This document shows, piece after piece, positions 27,560 through 37,500 of a stretch of DNA of 64,000 nt (the stretch's first letter is position 1; every line of letters begins with the position of its first letter). Origin of the DNA: an uncultured Christensenellaceae bacterium (GTDB taxonomy: Bacteria; Bacillota; Clostridia; Christensenellales; CAG-314); NCBI GenBank assembly GCA_910587795.1, contig CAJUNH010000004.1, positions 1 through 64,000 of the forward strand, written 5' to 3'. The notes below the pieces were generated by a model. The model saw only the letters and a program-made list of their open reading frames with translations. It was not told where the DNA came from and did no database searches. The position numbers were made by a program, and so were the translations under genes.

Positions 27560-29510
27560 ACCTATGGGACGCGATAAAGCCGCGGGCGCTCCCCGTCCGA
27601 AAAATGTTAAAGGCACTATAGGGCGTTTGCTTAAATATCTTAAACCGCATACAGGCAAAATGATAGTCGTTTTCTTCTGTGTATTGGTAACGTCCTTTAC
27701 AAATATCATAGGCACAGCCATACTGGCTCCGTTATTAAACGGTTTGGCGGCGGTAACGCCGAAACATGACTTAAAACTGACTGGAATAGAATGGTTGGAC
27801 AATTTGGCTTTCGGCGACGCTGCAAGTAAAATAGAATACTTAACTATACTTGTCTGCGTAATTGCGGCGGTGTACGCTGTCGGCGTGCTGACAAACTATC
27901 TGTGCAACCGATTGCTTGTATCTGTTTCTACCACAACGATGACTGCTATGCGTAACGAATTGTTTGCGCATATGCAAAAACTGCCTATTAAAGTTTTCGA
28001 TACCACAACTCACGGCGAATTAATGACCCGTTTTACAAACGACATCGACGTTATGAACGAGTTTATAGCGAGGTGTATACCCCAAATTGTAAGCAGCGTA
28101 CTTACAATTTTAGGCGTATTTATAATGATGTTCGTACTAAGTTGGCAGCTTGCTCTTGTTATGGTAGCGATGCTTGCGTGCATGTTGATTGTGGTAAAAA
28201 TAATCGGCGGAAAGTCGCAAAAAAACTTTGTGGCGCAGCAGGAAGCGGTCGGTAAGCTAAACGGATATATCGAGGAACTTATCGAAGGACAAAAAGTCGT
28301 AAAAGCTTTTAACCACGAAGAAATAGCTGTGGCGGAGTTCGATAAGATAAACAGCGGCTGGCAAAACGTATCGGCAAAAGCCAACGGTTACGCAAACGTT
28401 ATGGGACCGATAATGAACAACGTGTCGCACTTATTCTATGCGGCGATAGCAATTATAGGCGCGTTTATAGCGATATCATCCGCCGAGCCTTTGGGCTTTG
28501 TGGGAGTAATTGCGGCATTTTTGATGTATATCCGTAATATTTCAAACCCGATTCAGCAAATTGCACAGCAAATCAACCTGATTTTTATGGCTGTTGCGGG
28601 CGGAGAGCGCGTATTTAAGCTATTAGATACTCCGCAGGAAACGGACGACGGCTACGTAACGCTTGTAAACGCCGCAATAGACGAGCAGGGCAATATTAGC
28701 GAAAGCAGCGTGCGCACAGGACGTTGGGCGTGGAAACACCCGCATACTGAAACGGGCGAAATAACGTATACCGAGCTTAAAGGCGACGTTCGTTTCGAGG
28801 ACGTGACGTTCGGTTACGAAGAAAACAAAACGGTTTTGCACGATGTTTCGCTATTTGCAAAACCCGGACAGAAAATTGCTTTTGTCGGTTCTACCGGAGC
28901 GGGAAAAACAACTATAACTAACCTTATCAACCGCTTTTACGACGTACCTGACGGCAAAATCCGTTACGACGGTATAAATATCAATAAAATTAAAAAAGCG
29001 GATTTAAGAAGATCTCTTGCAATGGTATTGCAGGATACCCACTTGTTTACTGGCACGGTATTAGACAATATCCGCTACGGAAGGCTGGACGCCACCGACG
29101 AGGAGTGCATTGCCGCGGCAAAATCCGCCAACGCGCATCAGTTTATAAAACACCTGCCCGAGGGGTATAACACTATGCTAACGCGCGACGGCGAAAACCT
29201 TTCGCAGGGACAGCGTCAGCTGTTGGCTATTGCCCGCGCCGCTGTTGCCGATCCGCCCGTGTTGATTTTGGACGAGGCGACAAGCAGTATCGATACGCGC
29301 ACGGAATGGCTTATCGAAAAGGGTATGGACGCGCTTATGCAGGGACGTACGACTTTTGTAATAGCGCACCGTTTGTCGACCGTTCGCAACAGCAACGCAA
29401 TTATGGTGTTGGAACACGGCGAAATTATCGAGCGCGGCAGTCACGACGATCTTCTTGCGTTAAAGGGCAAGTATTATCAGCTTTATACGGGTATGTTTGA
29501 ATTAAGCTAA
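27552..29510 (+). CDS. Heterodimeric ABC exporter subunit with catalytic ATP site
   Basis: The 652-residue partner has six transmembrane helices and a nucleotide-binding domain with Walker A GSTGAGKT, Walker B VLILDEATSSID with the catalytic Glu, and H-loop VIAHRLS with His. Its signature is LSQGQ, not LSGGQ. That motif would complete the degenerate site of its partner, so the two sequences are complementary. Export of drugs, peptides or lipids is likely. AGGAGGGGAAGACA precedes the start. Confidence 0.93.
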   Translation: MPRPMGRDKAAGAPRPKNVKGTIGRLLKYLKPHTGKMIVVFFCVLVTSFTNIIGTAILAPLLNGLAAVTPKHDLKLTGIEWLDNLAFGDAASKIEYLTILVCVIAAVYAVGVLTNYLCNRLLVSVSTTTMTAMRNELFAHMQKLPIKVFDTTTHGELMTRFTNDIDVMNEFIARCIPQIVSSVLTILGVFIMMFVLSWQLALVMVAMLACMLIVVKIIGGKSQKNFVAQQEAVGKLNGYIEELIEGQKVVKAFNHEEIAVAEFDKINSGWQNVSAKANGYANVMGPIMNNVSHLFYAAIAIIGAFIAISSAEPLGFVGVIAAFLMYIRNISNPIQQIAQQINLIFMAVAGGERVFKLLDTPQETDDGYVTLVNAAIDEQGNISESSVRTGRWAWKHPHTETGEITYTELKGDVRFEDVTFGYEENKTVLHDVSLFAKPGQKIAFVGSTGAGKTTITNLINRFYDVPDGKIRYDGININKIKKADLRRSLAMVLQDTHLFTGTVLDNIRYGRLDATDEECIAAAKSANAHQFIKHLPEGYNTMLTRDGENLSQGQRQLLAIARAAVADPPVLILDEATSSIDTRTEWLIEKGMDALMQGRTTFVIAHRLSTVRNSNAIMVLEHGEIIERGSHDDLLALKGKYYQLYTGMFELS

Positions 29511-29977
29511 GATTTATATCGAAATAGCTGTTATCCGCGTCTTTATGTTTGCATACGCCTTGTACGGAATTTCAGTACGTACGCACACGCCCTGTACAGT
29601 TACTAGTCTGCCGCGTTGCTCTGCAATGCGCGGACAAGACTGTGTTGAATTAGTACTGCATTTTGCCGAGAATGTTCTTCTGCCTTATATCGGCGGCGGT
29701 TTAGCTCGATAAACCGTAAGGCTAAATAACGGCAACGCCTGTCCGTTTCCAAGCGTAAATAAATGTGCTTAGAGGATACGTATAATTAAGGTATTTAATA
29801 ATGCGCGGTGAATTTCGTCAAAACAGCAAAGCAAAGTGTAATCGATTTTAAACGCGGTAAAAGCCTGCCGAGAATCGAAACGTTAATTAAGAGTTGACTT
29901 GGATTATTTCGGCGATTATTTGTTGCGGCCGTTAGATGATTTCGCGTATAAAACAGGGGAAATTTAAATAAAAAAAT
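29511..29977. other. Gene-free stretch with hairpins
   Basis: I find no credible gene or tRNA in these 467 bp. Two clear hairpins stand out: 29611-29633 (CCGCGTTGC against GCAATGCGCGG) and 29697-29716 (CGGTTTA against TAAACCG, perfect 7 bp). Neither has a T-run. The stretch may hold a structured RNA or decayed sequence. Confidence 0.4.
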
Positions 29978-30009
29978 AAAAGGAGGAAACTTGGCGTTTT
30001 CCTCCTTTT
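29978..30009. terminator. Bidirectional rho-independent terminator
   Basis: AAAAGGAGGAAAC pairs with GTTTTCCTCCTTTT across a 5-base loop, with one bulged T. It lies between the ABC operon and the convergent acyltransferase-like gene. Confidence 0.8.
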
Positions 30010-30034
30010 AGGTTATTTAATTTACAAATCGGCG

Positions 30035-30766
30035 TTATTCCGTTTTTCCCTCCACGTAGTCCGTAAACAGTCGGTTTGTTATTTTGCAGAATTCGTCGGC
30101 AACTCCGTTGCGGGACTTTTTATCTTTAAAGTCGTCCAATGTGTACGCTTTGCCTACTACCATTTTACGCTTATCTTTATGGTAGTATATGGGGTAAATA
30201 GGAATATGTTCGCCGTGCAGTTTATAGTATCTTTCCGCCAAAACCACAAATCCTGCGGAAAATCCCGTCAATGTTTCGTGGTAGCCAGTTTCGCTGTGTT
30301 CCGGAAAAACCATTACGGCGCGGTTGTTTTCCAGATGATTAAGGCTTATACGTAACGTTTTAAGCAGTCTGCCGTCGGGGAAACTGGGTATTACGTGCAT
30401 ACCCTTGTATATCCATATGGAAAAGCACGCCTCGAACGTTGCCAAAAACGAAGCAAAAGCTTTGTTCATACCGCGCTTTTGTACAAAGTACACGTCGCGC
30501 AGATAGCGGAAACGGGATTTGTATCCGCCAAGCATAGGGTACGCGCCCCAGGGTGCGTGCGGTACCGGAAAATACAAATTGTATACTACCGGTCCCGCCA
30601 TTGCGCTGTGGTTGGCAACGTATATTGCTTTTGTAGGTAATTCGCCGGCTAGGTTGATAATTTGAGGACGTTTAAATACCGTGCGCAAAAATGCGGCGAA
30701 GCACGTCCAGACGGGCTGTTTGGGATATTTTATTTTAACTTTTTGAACTTTTGTTACACTCATCAA
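30035..30766 (-). CDS. PlsC-like lysophospholipid acyltransferase with altered catalytic motif
   Basis: The 243-residue protein has the layout of PlsC acyltransferases: AIYVANHSAMAG near 50, then VMVFPEHSETGYHET, where active enzymes have FPEGTRS. The HX4D catalytic box reads H-SAMA-G, so the Asp is replaced by Gly. It may be a divergent acyltransferase or a non-catalytic homologue. The start is preceded by AGAAGGAATATTTG. It is divergent from the two-component system. Confidence 0.72.
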   Translation of the reverse strand: MMSVTKVQKVKIKYPKQPVWTCFAAFLRTVFKRPQIINLAGELPTKAIYVANHSAMAGPVVYNLYFPVPHAPWGAYPMLGGYKSRFRYLRDVYFVQKRGMNKAFASFLATFEACFSIWIYKGMHVIPSFPDGRLLKTLRISLNHLENNRAVMVFPEHSETGYHETLTGFSAGFVVLAERYYKLHGEHIPIYPIYYHKDKRKMVVGKAYTLDDFKDKKSRNGVADEFCKITNRLFTDYVEGKTE

Positions 30767-30905
30767 ATATTCCTTCTATTAATTGTAAATTGTGTCATAT
30801 TAAATAATTGTACCACTATTACTTAAAATAAACCTAATAATTAAAATGTTTTTCCGTAAATTTATTATTAAAAATTAACAGCTTTGTCAATTTTTGTTTA
30901 AACTA

Positions 30906-30934
30906 TTTACCTTTTAGGCTTTTTAGTATACAAT
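30906..30934 (+). promoter_or_regulatory. Promoter of the two-component operon
   Basis: TTTACC and TACAAT are spaced by 17 bp, ending 30 bp upstream of the response regulator start. Confidence 0.55.
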
Positions 30935-30964
30935 AATGTTATCCCAAACGACGGAGATAATAAC

Positions 30965-31642
30965 ATGCTTGATATTTTAGTTGTGGAAGACGACAAAAAT
31001 ACTCGTAAACTTATTACTACGATTTTAAAAAACTACGGTTATAATACTTTGGAAGCGACAAACGGCGCCGAAGCGTTGGACGTGTTGGAGCACAGCCACG
31101 CGGATTTAATGGTATTGGACGTTATGATGCCCAAAATGGACGGTTACGAGCTTGCAAAAACGCTGCGCGACGCGGGCAGTCAAATGCCGATGTTAATGTT
31201 ATCCGCAAAAAATCAGTCTACGGATATCAAACAAGGTTTTATTGTGGGTATAGACGATTACTTAACAAAACCGTTCGATTTCGAAGAACTTATACTGCGT
31301 ATAAAAGCTTTGCTGCGCCGCAGTAAAATAGTTGCGGAAAACAAGCTGACAATTGGCAAAATCGTTTTGGATTATCAGGCGTATTCCGTCATTACAGACG
31401 GCGTTGCTGAAACGCTGCCTCAAAAGGAATTTTTACTGCTGTACAAGTTGCTGTCTTATCCCGAAAGGGTGTTTACGCGTATGCAGCTCATGGACGAAAT
31501 ATGGGGTATGGACGCCGAAAGCGACGACCACACCGTAAACGTACACATAAACCGCTTGCGCGCACGCTTTGCGGATATAAAGGAATTTGAAATTGTCACC
31601 GTACGCGGGCTGGGATATAAGGCGGTAAGACACGATGAATAA
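30965..31642 (+). CDS. OmpR-family response regulator
   Basis: The 225-residue protein has a receiver domain (acidic pocket VEDDKN, phosphoacceptor Asp in VLDVMMPKMDG, Lys in LTKPFDF) and a winged-helix DNA-binding domain ending FEIVTVRGLGYKAVR. It overlaps the histidine kinase by 8 bp, so the two form a pair. Target genes cannot be read from the sequence. ACGGAGATAATAAC gives the start site. Confidence 0.94.
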   Translation: MLDILVVEDDKNTRKLITTILKNYGYNTLEATNGAEALDVLEHSHADLMVLDVMMPKMDGYELAKTLRDAGSQMPMLMLSAKNQSTDIKQGFIVGIDDYLTKPFDFEELILRIKALLRRSKIVAENKLTIGKIVLDYQAYSVITDGVAETLPQKEFLLLYKLLSYPERVFTRMQLMDEIWGMDAESDDHTVNVHINRLRARFADIKEFEIVTVRGLGYKAVRHDE

Positions 31643-32699
31643 AAAAAAGGCATTCTCTAATAGATCTGTAAAAAACAATAATAAAAAACTGTTTAACCGT
31701 ATTACTCTTATTGTGGTAGCAGGGTTGTTTGTATTGCTGACACTGTCCTCTATTATTACGTTCGGTTTGTCGGCTATCGTTGCCAAATGGATGCATGTAA
31801 CCGAGGACAACATTTTGGTGTTCGGCGTTATAGTTATGGGTATGAGCGTTGTATTCGGTCTTGCGCTGTCTTTTGCGTATTCCGCTATAATGATTAAAGC
31901 AAGCAAGCCTTATTTGGAAGCGTTGCAGCGTGTTGCCGAATGCGATTTTTCCGTGCGTATCGAGGACTCTTCCATATTTGCCAATTTCGGCATAGCCGAT
32001 AACTTTAATAATATGACAAAACAGTTGGAAAGCGTAGAAACCTTGCGCGAGGGTTTTATTAGCGACTTTTCTCACGAGTTTAAGACTCCCATTGTGTCTA
32101 TTTCGGGCTTTGCAAAACTGCTAAAAGACCCCAAACTTACCCGCGAGCAGCGTAACGATTTTTTGGACGTAATCATTGCCGAGTCGGACCGCCTTGTCGG
32201 TCTTTCCGAAAGCGTTTTGCTTTTAAACCGACTGGATACGCAAACGATTCAAACCGAACTTTATCCCCTGGACGAACAGCTTAGGCAGTGTGTTTTGATG
32301 TTTGACGAACAGTGTCAAACTAAAAATTTGGCGTTAGAGGTAAATATAGAAGATAACGTCCAAATAAACAGCAATCCCAAATTGCTTAAACAGGTGTGGG
32401 TTAATTTGCTGTCTAACGCAGTAAAATTTACCGACAACGGAGGCACCGTTACGGTGGGGTGCAAAGCTGAAGGGGAAGACGTGCTTGTTACAATTGCCGA
32501 CAGCGGCTGCGGAATGTCTCCCGAAGTTATGCAAAATATTTTTAACAAGTTTTATCAGGGGGATAAATCTCATACAACACAAGGCAACGGGTTGGGGCTT
32601 TCTATCGTAAAAAAAGCCGTAGACGTTTTGGACGGCGACATTTCCGTCCGCAGCGAAGCGGGCAAAGGCAGCGTTTTTACGGTGCGTCTTAAAATTTAA
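31635..32699 (+). CDS. Sensor histidine kinase
   Basis: The 354-residue kinase has two transmembrane helices (about 18-45 and 57-80) with only a very short outer loop, then a HAMP-like linker. The phosphoacceptor box is SHEFKTPIVSISGFAK (His about 143). The HATPase has LLSNAVKFT, DSGCGM and GNGLGLSIVKK. The short loop suggests that it senses the membrane or a partner membrane protein. It ends 2 bp before rlmD. Confidence 0.94.
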   Translation: MNKKKAFSNRSVKNNNKKLFNRITLIVVAGLFVLLTLSSIITFGLSAIVAKWMHVTEDNILVFGVIVMGMSVVFGLALSFAYSAIMIKASKPYLEALQRVAECDFSVRIEDSSIFANFGIADNFNNMTKQLESVETLREGFISDFSHEFKTPIVSISGFAKLLKDPKLTREQRNDFLDVIIAESDRLVGLSESVLLLNRLDTQTIQTELYPLDEQLRQCVLMFDEQCQTKNLALEVNIEDNVQINSNPKLLKQVWVNLLSNAVKFTDNGGTVTVGCKAEGEDVLVTIADSGCGMSPEVMQNIFNKFYQGDKSHTTQGNGLGLSIVKKAVDVLDGDISVRSEAGKGSVFTVRLKI

Positions 32700-32701
32700 C
32701 A

Positions 32702-34054
32702 ATGCTTAAAGTAAACGATAAAATAGAATATACCGCCGCGTATTATTCCAATGCGGAAACGGCAGGTGAATTTGACGGCTATACCGTGTTTGTGCCTTTT
32801 ATGCTTGTAGGAGAGCGCGCTCTGGTTAAAATAAATTACGTAAAGCGCAACGTCGCATATGCTGACGTGATTAAAATACTTGCGCCGTCACCTAACAGAG
32901 TTCAGCCCGTATGCACGCATTTCGGCAGGTGCGGAGGGTGCAGCCTTATGAATATGCGCTACGAAGAACAGCTGAATTTTAAGCGTAATAAGGTAAAGCA
33001 GAATTTTGTTAAAATAGGCAAGTTGAATTGCGGCGTGCTGCCGTGCGTTCCTTCTTATAAACAGTTGGGCTATCGCAACAAACTGAGTTTGCCAGTTGCA
33101 GGTAAAAAGGGCAATGCGGTAATAGGAATGTACCGCAGAGGTACGCATAATGTGGTGGAGTGCCGCGACTGTCTGCTAGGCGGGCAATGGTCTGCGACGC
33201 TTGTTAATCTGTTTGCGGATTATCTCAACGCAGAGGGAATTTCTCCTTATAATGAAACGGATTTTAGCGGCGAAGTGCGTCATTTGGTTGCAAGGTATAT
33301 AGACGGACAACTGCTTGTAACTGTAGTGTCCAACGGCGAATTTAAGCATAGCTTGCAGCCGTTGGCGGATAAATTAAAAGTCTGCTTTGACAAATTCGGC
33401 TTATTTGTAAACGTAAATACCTGTAAAAACAACGTTATTATGGGCAAAAAAACAACGCACGTATGCGGTATAAGATATATACAAAGCGAGCATTTGGGAG
33501 TTAAGTTCCGTTTGCAGCCCAACAGCTTTTTTCAGGTAAACGACGGAGTTAAAGACGCTATTTACTTAAAAGTTCAACAGTTGTTGGATTTATCGAAAAC
33601 CGAGGCGCTTGTCGACTGTTTCAGCGGCGTGGGCGTGTTGACCAACGTGCTTGCAAACGGCAAATTCGATACTTACGCTATTGAAATAGAACCGTCGGCA
33701 GTGCGCGACGCGCAGGATTTAGCCGAACTCAACGGTAAAAATATTACAAATATTTGCGGCGATGTAAATACGGAGCTGCCGCGCCTTATGGAAAAACTTG
33801 CAGATAAGAGGGTTACTATGGTAGTGGATCCTCCGCGGAAAGGACTGGGTGAAAAAGTTTGTAATACTATTTTAAACGCAAACGCAGATAATATAGTTTA
33901 TATTTCCTGCGACAGCGCAACTCTTGCGCGGGATTTGGCAATGCTTACGGCAAAGTATAACGTAACCTACGCGGAACCGTACGACCTTTTTCCGCAAACC
34001 GATCAGGTGGAGACCGTTGTTTTGCTAGCATGTACTGAAAATAAAGATAAGTAA
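32702..34054 (+). CDS. 23S rRNA (uracil-5-)-methyltransferase, RlmD/TrmA family
   Basis: The 450-residue enzyme has an N-terminal TRAM domain and a 4Fe-4S cysteine cluster (CTHFGRCGGC, with a later Cys near 155 in VVECRDC). Its SAM-dependent methyltransferase domain has VDCFSGVGVLT, VDPPRKGLG and the nucleophile motif YISCDSATLARDL. Family members make m5U in 23S rRNA (RlmD, RlmCD) or tRNA. The exact target is not decidable. It follows the histidine kinase by 2 bp. Confidence 0.92.
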   Translation: MLKVNDKIEYTAAYYSNAETAGEFDGYTVFVPFMLVGERALVKINYVKRNVAYADVIKILAPSPNRVQPVCTHFGRCGGCSLMNMRYEEQLNFKRNKVKQNFVKIGKLNCGVLPCVPSYKQLGYRNKLSLPVAGKKGNAVIGMYRRGTHNVVECRDCLLGGQWSATLVNLFADYLNAEGISPYNETDFSGEVRHLVARYIDGQLLVTVVSNGEFKHSLQPLADKLKVCFDKFGLFVNVNTCKNNVIMGKKTTHVCGIRYIQSEHLGVKFRLQPNSFFQVNDGVKDAIYLKVQQLLDLSKTEALVDCFSGVGVLTNVLANGKFDTYAIEIEPSAVRDAQDLAELNGKNITNICGDVNTELPRLMEKLADKRVTMVVDPPRKGLGEKVCNTILNANADNIVYISCDSATLARDLAMLTAKYNVTYAEPYDLFPQTDQVETVVLLACTENKDK

Positions 34055-34134
34055 TAAAAAAAACATCAAAATACCGTTCGGCCGCTGTCGGTTTGGCACG
34101 TTACGGCAGAGCAATAAATGTTTAATTAATTTAC

Positions 34135-34163
34135 TTGCCAAAGTAATTGCAATTTGTTAAAAT
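34135..34163 (+). promoter_or_regulatory. Promoter of the ileS leader
   Basis: TTGCCA and TAAAAT are spaced by exactly 17 bp. Transcription would begin near 34170, giving a leader of about 340 nt before ileS. Confidence 0.7.
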
Positions 34164-34169
34164 AAAAAC

Positions 34170-34470
34170 AGTTTAATAGTAAATACGTTTGAGTAAGGAC
34201 AAGACTGCGGACGCTGATTTGTACAGAGAGCGCGCAATATGCTGAAATGTGCGACTTATCAATCCGAAAGCCATCCCCTTACAAGTAGACTTGCCGAAAA
34301 GGTCAGTAAGCAAGTACGGATATGCGGACCGTTATCCTGCCGCGCGGTATAATTTGCCGAGTATGTGCACTCTTCCAAATGTACATATATGCAAACGTAC
34401 CTGTTTGAAATGGTAAAACCCTTGCAAAACGTTATTTTGCGGAGCGTTGATTTTTCAAACGCTCCGTTTT
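34170..34470 (+). promoter_or_regulatory. T-box leader controlling ileS
   Basis: The leader has the AGAGAG Stem I motif (34225-34230), a distal GCTGAAA loop (about 34241-34247) and a specifier ATC (Ile) at 34258-34260. GACCGTTATC, resembling the conserved element after Stem III, lies at about 34327-34336. A UGGU bulge at 34411-34414 could pair with the ACCA end of uncharged tRNA-Ile. A terminator follows at 34440-34466. The T-box sequence TGGTAAAACC differs from the usual TGGNACCGCG. Uncharged tRNA-Ile should cause readthrough into ileS. Confidence 0.82.
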
Positions 34471-34471
34471 T
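34440..34471 (+). terminator. T-box attenuator terminator
   Basis: CGGAGCGTT pairs with AACGCTCCG across an 8-base loop and is followed by TTTTTA. It ends about 40 bp before the ileS start. Confidence 0.88.
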
Positions 34472-34508
34472 ATTTTATTTATTGGACAATAAAGGGAGGT
34501 TGCACTCT

Positions 34509-37500
34509 ATGGGCAAATACAAAAAGGTCGACAGCTCGCTTAACTTTGTAGACAGAGAAACGGAAGTTTTAAAATTTTGGAAAGAAAATAAAATTTTTGA
34601 ACAAACCGCCGCAAAGGGAGATAAGTCCTTTACTTTTTACGACGGTCCCCCGACAGCCAACGGCAAACCGCATATCGGTCACGTTTTAACTCGGTCTATA
34701 AAGGACTTGATTCCGCGCTATCAGGTTATGAAAGGGCGCAAGGTTTTGCGTAAAGCGGGTTGGGATACCCACGGACTGCCGGTGGAATTAGAAGTAGAAA
34801 AGTTACTCGGTATCGACGGCAAAAAACAAATAGAAGCGTACGGAATAGAGCCGTTTGTAAAAAAGTGTAAGGAATCTGTCTGGAAGTACAAAGGCGAGTG
34901 GGAGGCGTTATCCGACCGCGTTGCGTACTGGGCGGATATGGAAAATCCCTACGTTACGTACGATAACAATTATATCGAATCGGAGTGGTGGGCGTTAAAA
35001 ACCATACACGAAAAAGGTTTGCTGTACAAGGGGTTTAAAATCGTGCCGTACTGTCCCCGCTGCGGAACGGCGCTGTCAAGTCACGAAGTTGCACAAGGTT
35101 ACAAAGACGTAAAGGAAAAATCCGCCGTTGCAAAGTTTCAGCTTGCGGATAGTCCCGACACATATTTTCTTGCATGGACTACTACGCCTTGGACTTTGCC
35201 GTCTAACGTTGCGCTGTGTATGAACGCCAACTACGATTACGTTACTATACGCTATAACGGCGCAAAGTATATTTTGGCAAGCGAGCTTGTGTCTAAGCAT
35301 TTTGAAGAAGGCACGTATACGGTGTTGGAAACAAAAAAAGGGTCGGCGTACGAACGCGTGCATTACAAACCGCTGTATACTTACGCTAAGGCGGATAACG
35401 ACTGTTATTACGTTACAAACGACGACTACGTAACTTTAACCGACGGTACGGGTATAGTGCATATTGCTCCCGCATTCGGCGAGGACGACGCAAACGTCGG
35501 CAGACGCTATAATTTGCCTTTGGTGCAGCTTGTAGGCGAGGACGGAAAGTTTATAGACGGCTGCGGCAGTCTTACGGGCGTATTCTGCAAGTCTGCCGAT
35601 AAGATTATCTTGGCTGACTTAAAAGAGCGCGGATTACTGTTTGCCGAGTTGATGTACGAACACAGCTATCCCCATTGCTGGCGCTGCGATACGCCCCTTA
35701 TCTACTATGCGCGCAAGTCTTGGTTTGTAAAAACTACCGCGGTGCGCGACGATTTGCTTAAATCTAACGCTTCCGTCAACTGGATTCCGTCCTCAATCGG
35801 TGCCGGACGTATGGGAAACTTCCTTGAAAACGTAATCGACTGGGGTATATCCCGCGACAGATACTGGGGTACGCCTTTGCCGGTGTGGGTTTGCGGCAAA
35901 TGCGGAAAAATCCACGTAATAGGAAGCAAAAAGGAACTGGACGAAAAATGCGGCTGCGGAACAGATATAGAACTGCACCGTCCGTTTATAGATAAATGCA
36001 CATGGAAATGCGATTGCGGCGGTACGTACGAGCGTACGCCCGAGGTAATCGACTGTTGGTTCGATTCCGGTTCTATGCCGTATGCGCAGTTCCACTATCC
36101 GTTTGAAAATAAGGAATTGTTCGAGCAGAATTTTCCCGCCGACTTTATCAGCGAAGCGGTAGACCAAACGCGAGGATGGTTTTACGTACTGCTTGCAGTA
36201 AATACGATTTTATTCGGCAAAGCTCCGTTTAAAAACTGTATCGTGTTGGGACTTGTAGGGGACGAACACGGCGTTAAGATGTCTAAACATAAGGGCAACG
36301 TCGTCGACCCTTGGGATAGCTTTAATAAGCAGGGCGCAGACGCTGTGCGCTGGCACTTTTATACGTCATCTGCGCCGTATCTGCCAAGCCGTTTTTACGC
36401 CGAAGCGGTAAGCGAAGTTCAGCGCAAATTTTTGGGTACGTTATGGAATACCTATGCGTTTTATGTGCTGTATGCCGATATCGACGGTTTCGATCCGTCT
36501 AAGTACGACATAAAAAAGTGTAAGCTTACTTTAATGGACAAATGGATTTTATCCGAAGTCAACCAACTTGTAGAAACCGTAGACAAGGGCTTGTCCTCGT
36601 ACGAAATTACCGATACCGCCCGCTCGATAGAAAAATTTACCGATATGCTGTCTAACTGGTATGTTCGCCGCTGCCGCGAAAGATACTGGGGGGCGGAATG
36701 GACAGAGGATAAACAGGCGGCGTATATGACGTTATACACAGTGTTGGATACTCTTGTAAAAGTGTCCGCTCCGTTTGTGCCGTTTATAGCCGAAAGCATT
36801 TATCAAAACATAACGGCAAACTGTTTTGAAAAAGCTCCTATGTCGGTGCATTTGTGCGATTTCCCCGTTGCGGACAAAAAGCGTATAGACGTTAAGCTTA
36901 ACAAAATGATGGAAAAAGTTTTGGATATCGTAGTTTTGGGACGTTCGGCGCGTAATGCGGCAAACGTCAAAAACCGTCAGCCGCTTGCCAAAATGTACGT
37001 TGCTACAAAAGGCGAAATAAACGATGAAATGGCGGATATCGTAAAAAACGAACTTAACGTTAAAGAACTTGTCCCCGTTGCCGACGCAAGCGAATTTGCC
37101 GAGTACGAGGTTAAACCTCAACTTAAAACTTTGGGGCCTAAGTACGGCAAGCTGATTGGAGCAATACGCGAGCATTTGTCTAATTTAGGCGCAAAAGCGC
37201 GCGAAGTGGTGGAAAACGTTAAAAACGGAGGCAAACACGTTCTGCATTTAAACGGCGGCGACGTTGAAGTGGAGGAGGCGGACTTGCTTATTTCCTCCAA
37301 AAACAAGCAGGGATATTCGGTTGTAAGCGACCGCGGCGATACGGTTGCGTTGGACGTAAATTTAGACGGTAAACTGATAGAAGAAGGAATGGTGCGCGAG
37401 ATAGTATCCAAAATACAAACAATGCGTAAAGAGTGCGATTTTGTCGTTACCGACCGTATTATCGTCGGGTATTCAGCAGACGAACGTCTTTCTAAAATTT

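Noticed and set aside
29690..29760. Possible tRNA (TTTAGCTCGAT resembles a D-arm)
   Set aside because: No GGTTCGA-type T-arm, no anticodon stem and no acceptor pairing could be found.
34365..34508. N-terminal extension of IleRS by 48 residues
   Set aside because: This is T-box leader and terminator sequence; the ATG at 34509 has AAAGGGAGG.
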